In this document: piece by piece, positions 21,012-32,400 of the stretch
How the letters are laid out: every line of letters begins with the position of its first letter
How positions within the stretch are numbered: position 1 is the stretch's first letter
Assembly: GCA_003342895.1 (NCBI GenBank)
Contig: PTFA01000531.1
Coordinates: forward strand, 20,860 to 84,859
DNA length: 64,000 nucleotides
Direction: 5' to 3'
Origin: Casuarius casuarius
Taxonomy: Eukaryota > Chordata > Aves > Casuariiformes > Casuariidae
Position numbers and translations under genes: made by a program
Notes under the pieces: model-generated
Seen by the model: only the letters and a program-made list of their open reading frames with translations
Database searches by the model: none
Told to the model about the DNA's origin: nothing

Positions 21012-21047
21012 GAAAAGTCGAGATATAAAGAAAAGTCCAGATATAAA
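21012..21047. repeat. 18-bp tandem duplication downstream of HRH2
   Basis: Two adjacent 18-bp copies of GAAAAGTCNAGATATAAA at 21012-21029 and 21030-21047 differ at one base, and a third, degenerate copy may follow. On the minus strand this is a pyrimidine-rich tract about 90 bases beyond the HRH2 stop codon, in the 3' UTR or alternatively spliced intron. Confidence 0.75.
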
Positions 21048-21133
21048 AGGAAGGTCCAGACAATGTGGAGTCCCCACCTCTGCCTTCCTCTCTGAGGATG
21101 GACTTACCACCAAACCCACACCTGCGAGAAAGC

Positions 21134-21142
21134 TCTTACCTC
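21134..21142 (-). other. HRH2: Splice donor overlapping the HRH2 stop codon
   Basis: On the minus strand the last codon, AGG (21141-21139), and the stop TAA (21138-21136) read AG|GTAAGA, with intron GT at 21139-21138. This matches the vertebrate donor consensus at all but the last position. Use of this donor would remove the stop and join the receptor to an alternative C-terminal exon. To my knowledge human HRH2 also has an annotated longer C-terminal isoform made by splicing at the end of the main coding exon, which supports the donor being real. Which isoform is used here cannot be told from sequence. Confidence 0.5.
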
Positions 21143-22242
21143 TCAAGTGCTCCGTCAGCCAGCAAGATCCCCTTCCCGTTCCTCATCTCCAGCCTCAGAG
21201 GCTTACTCTCCTGCCCGGCTGGGCCCTGCTGGCAGCCCCTGCCCCTGGCCTGGGCCTTGCGGAGGGGAGGCAGGCAGGAGCCCCGGGGGCCCCCTGTCTT
21301 CCAGCAGTGCAGCAAATGCTGGTATGCCACCCGGAAATCCCTGTTGAGAGTGCCGTAGAGGATGGGGTTCAGGGCTGAGTTGGCATAGCCCAGCCAGAGG
21401 ACGATGGACATGGGTGTGCCTTTCACGCTGCTGTCCCCCCACATCCCCCGGTAAGTGAACACTGTGAAATAGGGGAACCAGCACACAATGAACGCTCCCA
21501 AAACGACTGCAAGAGTCACTGTGGCTTTGTGCTCTTTCACGATGGGCAGCATGGGGGTGTTGCTGCTGCAGCACCACGTATGGTTTATCCTCTTGGCCTG
21601 CTCCCTTGCTATCTTGAATATTCGGTAGTAGGTGACGCACATGATGACCAAAGGGATATAGAAGGTGAGCAAGGAGTCCACAAGCCCATACACTGGGTTC
21701 ACCTCCAGCTTGCACTCCTTGCTGCAGTTGGAAGCTGTGTTTTGCACCACTGTCCCATCAGTGTTCCAGCCCAAGTGGATTGGTAGGAAGGAGACCATCA
21801 GTGAAACCGCCCAAATAATGACCAAGCCCACAGTCACCCGGGAGGGAGTGACCAGCTGGCTGTAGCGAAGCGGGGTGGTGACTGCAAAGTACCGGTCCAG
21901 GCTGATCATGAGGAGGTTGAGGATGGAAGCTGTGCACAGCATGACGTCCAGACTGATGTAGATGTTGCACAAAGTACTTCCAAAGGGCCACTCGTGGGTG
22001 AGTTCATAGAAGGCGGAGAACGGCAGCACTAGGAGGCTCAGCAGCAGGTCAGTGATGGCCAAGGAGACGATGATGCAGTTCGTCAGGCTGCGGAGCCGAC
22101 GATCAAAGGTGACAGCCAGGCAGACAACGATGTTACCGCAGAGAGTAAACATAATGAGGATGGCAAGGAAGGACCCGACCAGCACCTGCAGGTAGAAGTC
22201 CATGGGTTCTGGAGGGCTTGTGAGGTTGTAGCATGGATCCAT
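21136..22242 (-). CDS. HRH2: Histamine H2 receptor (class A GPCR)
   Basis: This plasma-membrane receptor binds histamine and, in characterised orthologues, signals mainly through Gs and cAMP; it drives gastric acid secretion and cardiac and immune responses. Seven membrane segments are visible in 368 residues (human: 359). Key residues are present: Asp99 in TM3 (amine binding), Asp189 and Thr193 in TM5 (the H2-specific pair that contacts the imidazole), Asp65 in TM2, DRY 116-118, CWFP 254-257 in TM6 and NPILY 292-296 in TM7. Cys92 and Cys177 should form the TM3-ECL2 disulfide. Asn6 in NLT is a glycosylation sequon, and Cys313 a likely palmitoylation site. The C-tail retains a KPL(R/K)L motif and an ER end resembling the human tail. 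The start ATG at 22242 has A at -3 and G at +4. The third intracellular loop is about five residues longer than human and contains Cys-Cys. A closely related H2-like paralogue is the only serious alternative. Confidence 0.95.
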   Translation of the reverse strand: MDPCYNLTSPPEPMDFYLQVLVGSFLAILIMFTLCGNIVVCLAVTFDRRLRSLTNCIIVSLAITDLLLSLLVLPFSAFYELTHEWPFGSTLCNIYISLDVMLCTASILNLLMISLDRYFAVTTPLRYSQLVTPSRVTVGLVIIWAVSLMVSFLPIHLGWNTDGTVVQNTASNCSKECKLEVNPVYGLVDSLLTFYIPLVIMCVTYYRIFKIAREQAKRINHTWCCSSNTPMLPIVKEHKATVTLAVVLGAFIVCWFPYFTVFTYRGMWGDSSVKGTPMSIVLWLGYANSALNPILYGTLNRDFRVAYQHLLHCWKTGGPRGSCLPPLRKAQARGRGCQQGPAGQESKPLRLEMRNGKGILLADGALER

Positions 22243-22255
22243 AGTGAAGTGGCAT
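22133..22255 (-). promoter_or_regulatory. Overlapping upstream ORF at the HRH2 start
   Basis: An ATG at 22255, 13 bases before the HRH2 start and in a different frame, opens a 40-codon frame that overlaps the receptor start and stops at 22133. Its context is poor (T at -3, C at +4), whereas the HRH2 start context is strong, so most ribosomes should scan past it. It could lower translation slightly if included in the mature 5' UTR. A splice acceptor between the two ATGs would remove it, but I see none that is convincing. Confidence 0.4.
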
Positions 22256-24184
22256 GGATGGAGATGTCCTGCTCTCCGTGGCTACTTGGAATAAGCCTCT
22301 ACCAGGCAACTTTGGCGTGCTTTTCAAACCTACCCTGTGCCTACAACAACCCTGGAGAACATTACAGTCACTTCACATGCTCAACCTTGTATGCTAGGAA
22401 TGACATAGTCTAGGAAAAGATGTAGGCCTGCAAATTGCTTGTGCTCATTGACCCCACTTTGGAGCTCAGTGCTGGAGCTGATGTGCTGGAGCTGATCCTC
22501 TGCAGCTGCTGTTGATGTGTCTCAGCTGCTCCTTTATCCTCTCTTGCCTTTTCCTTTCTTCTGAGGAGAGAGTGGGGTCAGGTTCTGTGTGGTTTCATTT
22601 CTCTGTTGCTTTTTCTGTGCATTTGTGTTGGAAAAGGTAAGGAGGAGACTGGGCTATGTGCCTTCCCTGCTGGTAGTGCTGCAACTGGGACAGAGGTTTG
22701 CTGCCTCCCAGGGAGAACCTGGAAAGACAAGGCCAAGTCAGAGCTGCAGTGGGGGAAGGTCCTTTGAGCAGCCCCTCTTGGATCCCTCCTGGCTGTGAGT
22801 GTGTCTGCTGCTTGCTAGGTGCTCCAGCCCATTTTGACCTGAATTGGAAAGTCCTTTGGGAGCTAGGAACACCAGTTCCTGCCTGCCTCCCTCCTCCAGC
22901 CCCTGAGGGTGACTACATATCTTATGGATAGGATATCTAAAGGCACTGAGTTCCTACAGGCTTGTGGTAAAAAGGGCACTGGGAGGGCATGAAGAAAGAG
23001 TCTTTCCTGAGAATTTCTAAAGGTCAGCTGTGTTTGTAAAACTAATCACTTGCTTGTGAAATTTTGCCTTAGTAACTGCATTTTGGATGGTCCTTTGGCA
23101 GCCCATGACTTGTGTTGGTCCCTTGCGTCAGCACTGCTCTGGTTCATGAACCCCGGAGAGGAAATCATTGCTTTGCTCTGCTTGGGCTCCTAAAAGGAAA
23201 GAGGAACCACTTTACTGGTAATGAAGTATCCCAGGGAGGAGATAGCTAGAAATGTACCTTGCAGCCTTATCTTTTATATCTATTTTCTGTCTGGACATAA
23301 ATAACAACAAGCTATATTTTACAAGGGCAGAAACAATGTGGCAAACCCCTCTAACTTGCAAAAGGGCTTTTAGCAACTGATAATGGTTGGTCTCCAAGAC
23401 CATGTTGCTGCTAGATTCAAAGGGCTCTCGGCTCCTGCATGACTGCAAGTGGCATCTGAGTCTGGAAAGCTTCCAAAGGGAAAGTGAGAGAGGGCATCAG
23501 AGACAAGCTTAGGAGTCAGGACTGCCTGGCCCTAGCTCCTGCCACAGAGCTCCTGATGTGGCCTCACCCCCCCGTGCCATTCCTGGACGAGGTGACTGGG
23601 GCTCACCTGCCTCCACTGCCACGATGGCGCAGGAGGCCCGGCTGTCCCAGGCTCCCCGGGGAAAGGCTGCAGGTGAAGGAAGGGCTGGGTAACAGGCAGT
23701 GGAAATGGAGCAAATACAAGGAACTCCAGCCCTGGGAGAGGACAGAGGTGACATTTTTAAAGTTAAACTCACTGTGTGAGAAAAAGATCGTGACACAGAT
23801 CAGGCTGAAATACTCTTCAGGTGATTTGTGTTCAAGGTTGAAGGCATGTAGGCCAAGCAAGGTAGTATACCTGAGAGACTCCTGAGTAAATAACCGCTGA
23901 TTGCTGAGAACTGCAGTTCGGAAATGTGGGGACTGGACCACCAGGATTAGAGAGGATACTTGCAGCCCTGCTCTTTCCTGGGGAGCTGGAGACGAACGAA
24001 AAGCAATGAACCAGCCCATGGGAGGCAGTCTGGTGAGCGGAGCAAACTCGCTGTCAGACAGGGGTCCTCTCAGTCTGGCCGCTGGGATTCAGCCTGCTCA
24101 GAGATGGATGCAATGCCTTCAGCTGCAGCAGGTGTGTGCAGAGCGGTTCCTCGCCTCCCGCTGCAGCACAGGCTCTTGTCATGG
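22256..24184. other. HRH2 upstream flank, no exon recognised
   Basis: On the minus strand this is DNA immediately 5' of the HRH2 coding exon, and it should contain its 5' UTR and possibly an upstream intron. Mammalian HRH2 has non-coding 5' exons. I could not place the transcription start or an acceptor with confidence; a weak AG candidate lies about 25-30 bases upstream of the ATG. No other gene or transposon is recognised. Confidence 0.4.
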
Positions 24185-24224
24185 AAAGCTCTTTGTTCAC
24201 AAAAAAAGCTTTTTGTGCACAAAA
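24185..24224. repeat. 20-bp tandem duplication
   Basis: Copies at 24185-24204 and 24205-24224 share 18 of 20 bases (pattern AAAGCTNTTTGTNCACAAAA). The second copy contains the perfect palindrome TTGTGCACAA at 24212-24221. Confidence 0.8.
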
Positions 24225-25899
24225 GGAGCATGGAGCAAGCTGAGCGCTGCCTGCCCGCTGATGGCAGTGATGAGAACAGGTTGTTCCTAGAGAAGGGTAT
24301 TTCCAAGTGAAAGGGATGTTTTTTCATTGCTCCCAACATGCTGGAAATGGCAGGATAAATTATAGGGGGAGTAGCACACTCAGAAAATGCTGTGGGTGGA
24401 TCACAGCCTCCTACGTGGCTGCTTTGCCACGCATCAGCAACCTGCTGCTGCCACCAGCTCTTGCAGCACATGTGGACTCTCCTGGGTGCTCAGCTCCAGC
24501 TCTGCTGGTGGGTCACAGTGGTCCAGCTACACTGATGCACTCAGCACCAGCCACAGTTTGTGGTAACCTGCTGCTTTCCTGTGACTCTGACACCGTGGAG
24601 GATCCCGGTTATGCTGCTTGTGCCCAGAGGTGCTGGATGAGCCCATCACAGCACAGCCTCCTCCTTCCCCGCCAGTGTGGGGCTTGGGCTTCAAGTCCCT
24701 TTGTATGGACTTGTATTTCACATCCCCTTGTGCAGGCTGTGCCATCAGCAGCCCTGGCAGCCCCTGGGCCCGCACTGCAGTCCTGGCCAGAAGTAGGTTT
24801 GTCTCTTATTGCTTTTCTAATTAGTTCAGCATGAGAAACAGGCGCTTTCTTTTTCCTTTCCTTAGGCACTTTCTCTTTTCTTTCCTCAAAACTCTTGGGA
24901 GTTTGCTCTTCCACAGGATGGAGCAGGACCTGCTGCTAGCCATGTGGTTGCAGGATGCCACGCAGCAGCCTCATGCTCAATCCTGGCAGGGCTCTTCCAA
25001 AAGCAAGACCCTCTCTGTGGCACAGGGTGAGCAGATGATCCCATGCCAAACAAGTGCATGGAAATATTCCCCCAAATGACGGCCGTCTCTGTGCCTGGGC
25101 ACAGCTTCGTGGGGAAAACAGGCTAGAGGGCTGGCTGAGGAGCAGAGGCCATGTGGTCAGTCTGCTGCCGTTGGAGGCCTGACACAGTGCAGTCCGCTGA
25201 AAGACGCACCAAGTTTGAGGCTCTCGCCTGCCCCCTCCAGAGCATCACTGCTCTGGTGACTGCACATCTCCCGCCTGTTTTCCACTCATTTAACTCATGG
25301 CCACCTTTCACACAGTGCGGCTTCAGCTCCTATTGCCTTTCGGCAGAATGGGTTCGTTTCCTCCTTAATCTATGTGTGCATGGAGCAGCTGTTTCCCTTG
25401 ACAGCCATTCTAGCAAAAGGCTAAAAAAAAATCATACCCTTGCAGCCCTGTCTCCTAAGGTAGCTTTTGCATTCACCTGCTTATCTTTGGTACCGCTGCC
25501 TGGACCTATTCCTGGTCAAAATCACCCCAGGCATGGAGGGACCAGAGTAGGGCAGTGCTTCTGGGAAGTCCTTGCAGCGCCTTTTCCAGTGGCGCTAGTA
25601 CTCTGATGGGTGCTCTCTCTGCTGTGAAAACTTGTCTGACACATCCTAAGATTGCATTTCTTTCCTTACAGCTATCCTGGGGTTGCCTAAAAGCCAAATA
25701 TTTCTCCTGTGCTGTTTTCAACTGGTGAGCCCCAGCTTTGGGTAGCAATTTTTGCTGTTAATGCCTAAATGTATGAACTACTGCCAAACTATTTCGTTTC
25801 TGTAAATCTTCCGATCCTCTGGTTCTTCTCCTGCAGTACTCTTAGTCCCTTGTTCACTTTAAAACTTCTCCCAAGTTTCTCACCAATACATTTTCTTAG
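24225..25899. other. Intergenic or intronic DNA, nothing recognised
   Basis: Ordinary-composition sequence. The last 120 bases become A+T-rich and may be a more decayed extension of the adjacent CR1 fragment. No coding exon is recognised. Confidence 0.45.
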
Positions 25900-26450
25900 A
25901 GGACTCCTGTTTTCTTGAGCCCAGATTGCTAATGAAAGCCATTAAATAAAATTCATCTCAAGACTGATCTTTGAGGAACTCCATTATTAGCCTTCTCCAG
26001 AGCATTAATGATCCTACCATTGTAACGTAATGTCATCTCCCCATTAGGTGGTTCTTTAACCTCCTTACAATTCTTATAGTAATTCCTGCCTGAATAGATA
26101 TTTTCTGCTCTGTTGAAGACTGTGTACTTTGATCCACTGTGTTCCTGTTTAAAATGTCAATTATCTCCTCTAGAGAGGGGGCTGTGATTCATATATGGTA
26201 AATTTCTGTTGCATTTTATCCTCTTTTACTCCTACTCCCCTGTCTGTCTTTCAGCTTCCTTTCCTCAAGCATTGTTTGTTCCAGCACTTTGTGCACTTTT
26301 GCAGCAGGGCTAATGGGACAAAATGCCCATTTCTGCAGTACAAGTAATACTGTTCTCCGTTTATGTGCTTCCACTTCTGGCACAATAGGTTTATTTAAAA
26401 TCTGTGAAGAGCCTAGGTACATCTGCACCACCAGAGGATGCAAGTGCAGA
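25900..26450 (-). mobile_element. Decayed CR1-type LINE, reverse transcriptase region
   Basis: The plus strand reads like the antisense of the CR1 ORF2 reverse transcriptase. The reverse complement of 25959-25984 encodes a relic of the GVPQGSVL motif (GVPQRSVL, with Gly to Arg). Further along, around 26105-26175, the reverse complement encodes a degraded match to the conserved DKGNAVDLIYL block that precedes it in CR1 proteins. Order and spacing fit one element on the minus strand. The frame is broken by many substitutions and indels, so it is an inactive, old insertion. The family assignment rests on remembered CR1 protein motifs, and the ends are approximate. Confidence 0.7.
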
Positions 26451-29400
26451 AAGGAGCGCTCAGGAGCACTGAACATGGCAGCCTGTCTTTGGGAAGTGTT
26501 TCCTGCAACCAGAGAGGGCACAGACAGTGACAGTGACAGTCAGTGGACTCAGGACAAGCCCTGCATTAAGTGTTTTAGCTCCATTCTGGGGACTGGATGG
26601 CTCTGCTCTCAGGCAGACCCTCTCTGCCTCCTGCTTTAAGATGTTTTTGAGCAAAGTGCTGGCAAAAGTCAATTCGGAACAAAGCAAATTTCCCAGCCTT
26701 GCAGCACTTGCAGCAAAGTGTCAGCGTCTCTTTCCAAAATTATGTTCAAGTGCTTCCAGAGATTAAACATCTGTGCGCTCTGTGCGCGGTGCTTCAGGCC
26801 GGGCTGTGGAGCAGGGAGGAGGGGAGGGTTTGCTCTGGTCTGAAAGAGGATGTCTGAGGTCTGATGGCAGGAGTGGGAAGGGATGGCAGGAACCTCTGCA
26901 AACGTGCTGTTTCCACCCCTCTGCCAGAGCCATGAGCCTGTCTCACAAGTGGAAAAGACCAAACTTGCCAGAATTGAGGCTCAAGGACAATGTGAGAAGG
27001 AACAAGTGTGCGAGCAGCACAGGAGCTAGCTTGCCCTGCTGTCTGTGGAGGGCTTTGTTGAGGCTGTGGGGTTGTTCCTGGTTTATGTCCGAGTAGCTTT
27101 TCTGGAAGGGACGCTCTTCCCCACACTGCCCATCTGTCTCTGCGGCCCCTGGCATCCCTGTGCACTGCTATCCCCGCACCTCAGCGAACGCCACTGCTGA
27201 ACTCTGCTGCCTTTTCTCCCTCTCTTCCTTGCAGGCGCGTGCCTCCCCGGGGCAGTGCTGCCCATTCGCACAGGGTGCCCCGAGCCCTTGCTCGGGTGGG
27301 GAGAGGGGACACCGCTCACCCCGTGGTGTTACAGGCACACACACACGGTCACAGCTCAGCTAGTCTGAGCCCCCTCTAAAACTCTGCACACCCCTGGGGC
27401 TGTGGGGGGACACGGGGGTCCCACGTGCCTGCAGTTCCCTGGCAGTTTTGCCCCTGCCCCTCGGGTTTCCCCTGCAGCTCTGTGCTCTCTATGCCCTGCT
27501 CCCAGCCTGACTCCCTCCCTGCTCGCTCCCGGGGGAGCCACATGCATAAAAGTGCGAGGTGGGGGGGAAAGGCAGGAACAAAATGCTCTGACTTGCCCCG
27601 TTGTTTCCTCCTGATAAAGACGCATCGGCCGGCTCCAAGGGGCTCCTTTGGAGTGCTGGCGTGGGGGATATCAGGCTCTGAATGGCACCTGGCGGTTGCT
27701 GCCCATGGGGTGAGCAGAGGGGCTGGGGGAGCAGGACACAGCCCCCTCTCCATGGGGGGCTGCCTGCCTTCTGTATGCTCCCAGGGGGAAGGCCCTGGCT
27801 AGACCGGGGGCTCTGCAGGTAGGAGAGTTCAGGGCGCCAGAATGCAGAGAGAGCAGAGAGATGCACGGAAACCAGCAGAGAGCAGCCAGCATCTGAAAAG
27901 TTTCCTCTGCAAAAGGTTTCATGAGAAGGGTGAAACTGAAAATGCAGGCGCAGGGCTCATGGGCGCTGCTAGAGCAGCAGAAGTTACTGCACAAGTCCCT
28001 GGATTTGCCTTCCTGCCTTAAACCAGCCCCCTGGCCGGTGGCACAGCCGGTACCCACCACTTGTGCCCTTTCACGTGGCTCCGGAGGCCGCCGTGAGAGC
28101 CAGCCCTGGGCGAGACGGGGCTGTGCTGGCACCCAGCACCACAGGCTGCTGTGCCACTGGCCAGGGCCACCCCCACAGGCTGCTGCAGCGCCCAGGGAAG
28201 AGAAACAGCCCGGGCAGCTCTGTGCAGAAGTTGGCTCAGCAGCAAACCTCATGGAGAGGGGAGCTGCTCCACTCCTGCGGCTGCTTGGCCAGGGCAGGGC
28301 ACTGCCTCCGCTCCCCTCCTTGTCCTGCTGATGCTCCTGGCTCCATCAGTCCCCACCAAGTCCCTAAACTGCACTCTGCACCGGCCAGGGTGAGAGAGAC
28401 ACAGCGTGAGGGTCTGCTGAGTGACAGCCTTGCTCTGACCCAGGGTGGCCCAGCGCGAGGTGCTCAGCGCATCCCCAGCTGCGGCAAGGACCCCCCAACC
28501 TCCCTGAGATCTCACCTGTGCAGTAATTTACCAGCGTAACAACCGGAAGAAAAATAAAACAAAAGCTTTACCTTGAAGGGTCCTTGCGGCCGTGTGGACC
28601 AGGTGAGAGCACTTCTCAGCGGTGCTTTCTCCAAGTTTCAGCTCGGGCGCCCAGCTCGACCAGGGAGGCACGAGCGTGTGCGTGGTGAGTGGCGGCTGCC
28701 TCCCTCCCTCCTTCCCTCTGCTCAGCAATATCCAGGCAGCGTGGTGACTGCAACATGAGTCAGACCACAAGTGGGTGGGATCAGAGCTGTGAACTCAGGC
28801 ATAGAGGTTATCATCCGGCAAATTTGAAATGCTGAGAAGGAGCTGCACATTGGGCACGTGGCATGGGGGACTGTGCTGAGCTGCACCTGGCAGAGAGAGG
28901 GGCTGAGGGCACCTTCTGCCTCCTGCTGCAGGTTCCTCACGTGCTGCCGGCACCTTTTTCGCGAGCATGAAGGCTTTGGGGTCCTCGCTGCTTGCTCGCC
29001 ATGTGGAAAGACCTGAATGGGTCTCCGCAGCAGGCACACGCTTGCCTGCTAACAGGAGGTCTGAAGCTGTGACTTGCTCTCTAAGATGGTGCAGAAACCA
29101 CAGAGAGGATCAAGGCTCTCTGGCTGCACTGGGAAAAGATAAGGAAAAGGGGGGTTATCTGCAAAGTGTGAGCTGGGAATTGGAGCCCGGCTGGCAGGGT
29201 GCAAATTTTCTCCTTTTGCAACTCCAGGCAGCTCGCGCCCTGGGAGCAGGAGAGGCTTCCGCTGCAGGGCCAGCACTGGCAGCACAGGCGTGTGCCAACG
29301 AGCAAAGGCTCCACCTGCTCCATGCCTGTGGCAGGGACCATCCAGGGCTGGGTATCTGTCCTGTGAGGCTGCACTGACCTGTGCTGGAAATTGCCTTCTG

Positions 29401-32400
29401 CATGTGCAATGGCAGGGAGGAACTAGGCCAAATGACAAACAGGCAGTGGCAACCTTTCGTGTCTCTCAGATCTATCATCTGTGGGTTTCAATGCACTGTG
29501 CAAATATCAGCTGCCAGGACAGCCGTGCAAGAAGCTCTTCCCCCTTTAAGGTCTCCCTCTAGAGTGAAGCCTGTCCCCAGCCAAAAGGAGAGCTCTGTTG
29601 AAGCGTGGCCCCACCAGCACGGCGTGACCCAGGGAGAGCAACCCTGGCAGCAAAGCACTGAGAGCAAGGTGCTTCTATCTCCTCCTGCCTCCCTCTAGTC
29701 CCCAGCCAAATAGCCAGGGACTCACTTATGTACGGCTCTGCCAGCAGGATGCGGCCCCTGGGCTCTCAGAGTTGGAGCGAGCTGGAGCCTCCTGCTAGGT
29801 CAGCCCAGCTGAGACCCCTCAACGCCCCACACCGAAACTGCGAGCATGTCACAGCCTCCCTCTCAGTCAAACAGGGATGCTAGTGGCCTCGGCACATAGA
29901 GCAAAGTGTCTGATGCGTTTATCTGCACACACCAAAGCAGAGATCTGTCTTTAATAAGCTTACGATCTGCTGAAGCTTGAGAGTCTTCCCGCTGCTCTGC
30001 AGCCCTGCAAAGTGTCCGTGCATGGAAGACAGGAAGCGGCTGCTGCACGCGGGATGAGCGGCCAGCCTGCTTGGCGTGTAGCAGAGCGCTGCTGCTATGG
30101 GATCTCTCCCTTTGTACAAGTTTCAAATCTGCTCAGGAATGTTCTTGTGAGCTAAAATCGCCGTGGTGTTGATTTATGCTAAGGCCTGCCCCTTGGCTCT
30201 CTTCTAGGAAGGATCTTTTGTCTGGAAATCTTTGGAAGGGAAGTGTGAGGGAGGAATAAAGGCCTCTAGTTATTGATGCTGCATCACCCCCTTGCCATAA
30301 TCTTTTCTGACAGATTTAATGGGTGCACTAGAAACTCAGTGCCACGCTGCCATGGCTGCACAGCTCCCTGGAGCTGAGGGGCTATCCACAATCCCCTCTG
30401 CACCATGCAAACCTGCCAGCTCCTCTGAGGACACCCTTGGGACGCATCATGTGGCCACGCAGTGCACAGTGACAGCAACATGCTCCATGGGACCAGGCTG
30501 CCGGGTATGTCCCCATCTGAAATCCCTTGGCCCCGGCTCTGCAGAAGGCTGTTGTGTGCAGGATGCTGGTGATACAGCACCAGAGCAGCCCTGGGGTTGC
30601 AGGGCTGTCTGGAGTGCCAGAGGCAGGGGAAGGAGATACTCACTTCCTGTAGAAATCCAGCACTTCTGTAATCTCCTGACCACAGGAGATCCTGGAATTC
30701 TGACCTTGTGTAATGGCTGTGTGGTTATAAAGCTCCTGAGGAGCCTGTGGGGCTGGTGTGCTGAACCTGAGTTAACTGGAGAACATAGTGGTGGAGGTGT
30801 GAGAAGTGCAGCCTGCATGAGCCACGCGGTGAGGTGCAGCGAAGCAGCTGGTCCTAGAACCCAAAGTTGCTGAGCAGGAGGCATTGCTGCTGGCACACAC
30901 TACTGTGCACTGCGCATCTGCAGGAGCAACCCGGGAAGTGGCAAATGTAATACCTGGAGAGCTTGCATCTGGAAAACATTAGCGGTGACAAGCTTCACAT
31001 GGGAAAGAGGCATTTGGAAGTCATCAGACCTCGCGGCTGACCCACCACGCATCTGGGCAGCACAGCTGTCTCTGTGTGAATCAGTGCGCCGGGGTGTGCG
31101 GATCTGCGCAAAGCACAGAGTAAGCTGAGAAACTCATAAACTGGGACAATCCCCAAGTGGGGTTTCCTGAGCAGCGGAGTGCTTAATGAGTCAGGAAATG
31201 GGAAGGGTGGGCCTTCTGAAGTCTTGCGTCTGTGTGCATATGTGTAAAGCAGCTGTTATTAAAGGCCTCAGCAATGCTGGGAGTTGGGTTGTTGGGAAAG
31301 TGCAAGGGAAGCCATGGAAAAGCTGGGACACCAGGAATAGGGATATGGGATTTGGCAAACATAGAGAGCTCCTGCAAAACCCTGGATGATGGCAGCTGTG
31401 TCCAGGGAATCAGCCAACATGGCCGATGCCTGGTGTGACCACATGTGGCAGCTCAGCTCCAAGAAGGGCTTGGAGGTGCTGTTCTCCACTTCTCTCTCTA
31501 ACACGGGCTGGATTTGGAAAAGTCAAAAGTTGAGGGATGGAGGGCCACGAAAGGAGCTGGGCCCCGAGGTCCCCATTGCCCTGGCTTGTGCCCTACCCTG
31601 GGCGCAGGGCTGCCTGCCCGGGACGTCGCATGAGCAGGAGAGGTGCAGGAGCAAGGAGAAGGGGGCTCTAAGGGAATGGATGCGTGCCGCAGCCTCCTCT
31701 GGCCAGGCCTATGACACAGCTGGGAAGAGACGGCCTGTGGCTCGAAGCTACTGCTTGAGTCCCTGCCAGGAGGTCAGTGACCACGGGGTGGGGAGCAGCA
31801 GCAGAGTTTTGTCATGGAGGCTGAAATTACTTAGAAAACAATGTTTTTGGGGCACAGAGCAACTGCTCAGGAACAGCAGGCACTGTCGGACTGTGCACCG
31901 GACAGTGTAAGCTGTGACGGGCTGGAGGAGAGTCCCACTGGATTTAAAGACATGAATGTGGACTCTGGCAACAGACCCCGGGATTAGGAAAGGATCTAGT
32001 GTGGGAGTTGTTTCCTTTGGAAAAACTGAAGTTAAAAATCTGCAGAAAGGTTCCTGACCTGGTCACAGAGCCTGGATAGACAGGAAAGGCCAGTAGCTTA
32101 CCCACATTATCAGAGCACTTTGATTTCCACTTGATATATGATAAAAATAAAAGACAGAGACTTCCCAGATTTGCAGGGTGCTAGGTAATTTCTTTTTCTT
32201 CTTCTTTTTTTTTTAACCAATATGTTCCAGTGAAAACCTAGTCCTGGAAAAATGCTAAACAACATAAATCTCTGATTTTCCCTGCCTGGGAATATATAAG
32301 CCAGAGCATACTTGTGGGAAATAAATATCCCAAGAAAAGGATGTGTGAAACAGCCTCAGTGAGTCCAAGACCAGGGTCCAGCCCACTCAGGCCAACTGTG

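Noticed and set aside
21203..21991. Other-frame open frames inside HRH2 (21203-21715, 21529-21786, 21758-21991)
   Set aside because: They are shadows of the receptor coding sequence and lack independent features.
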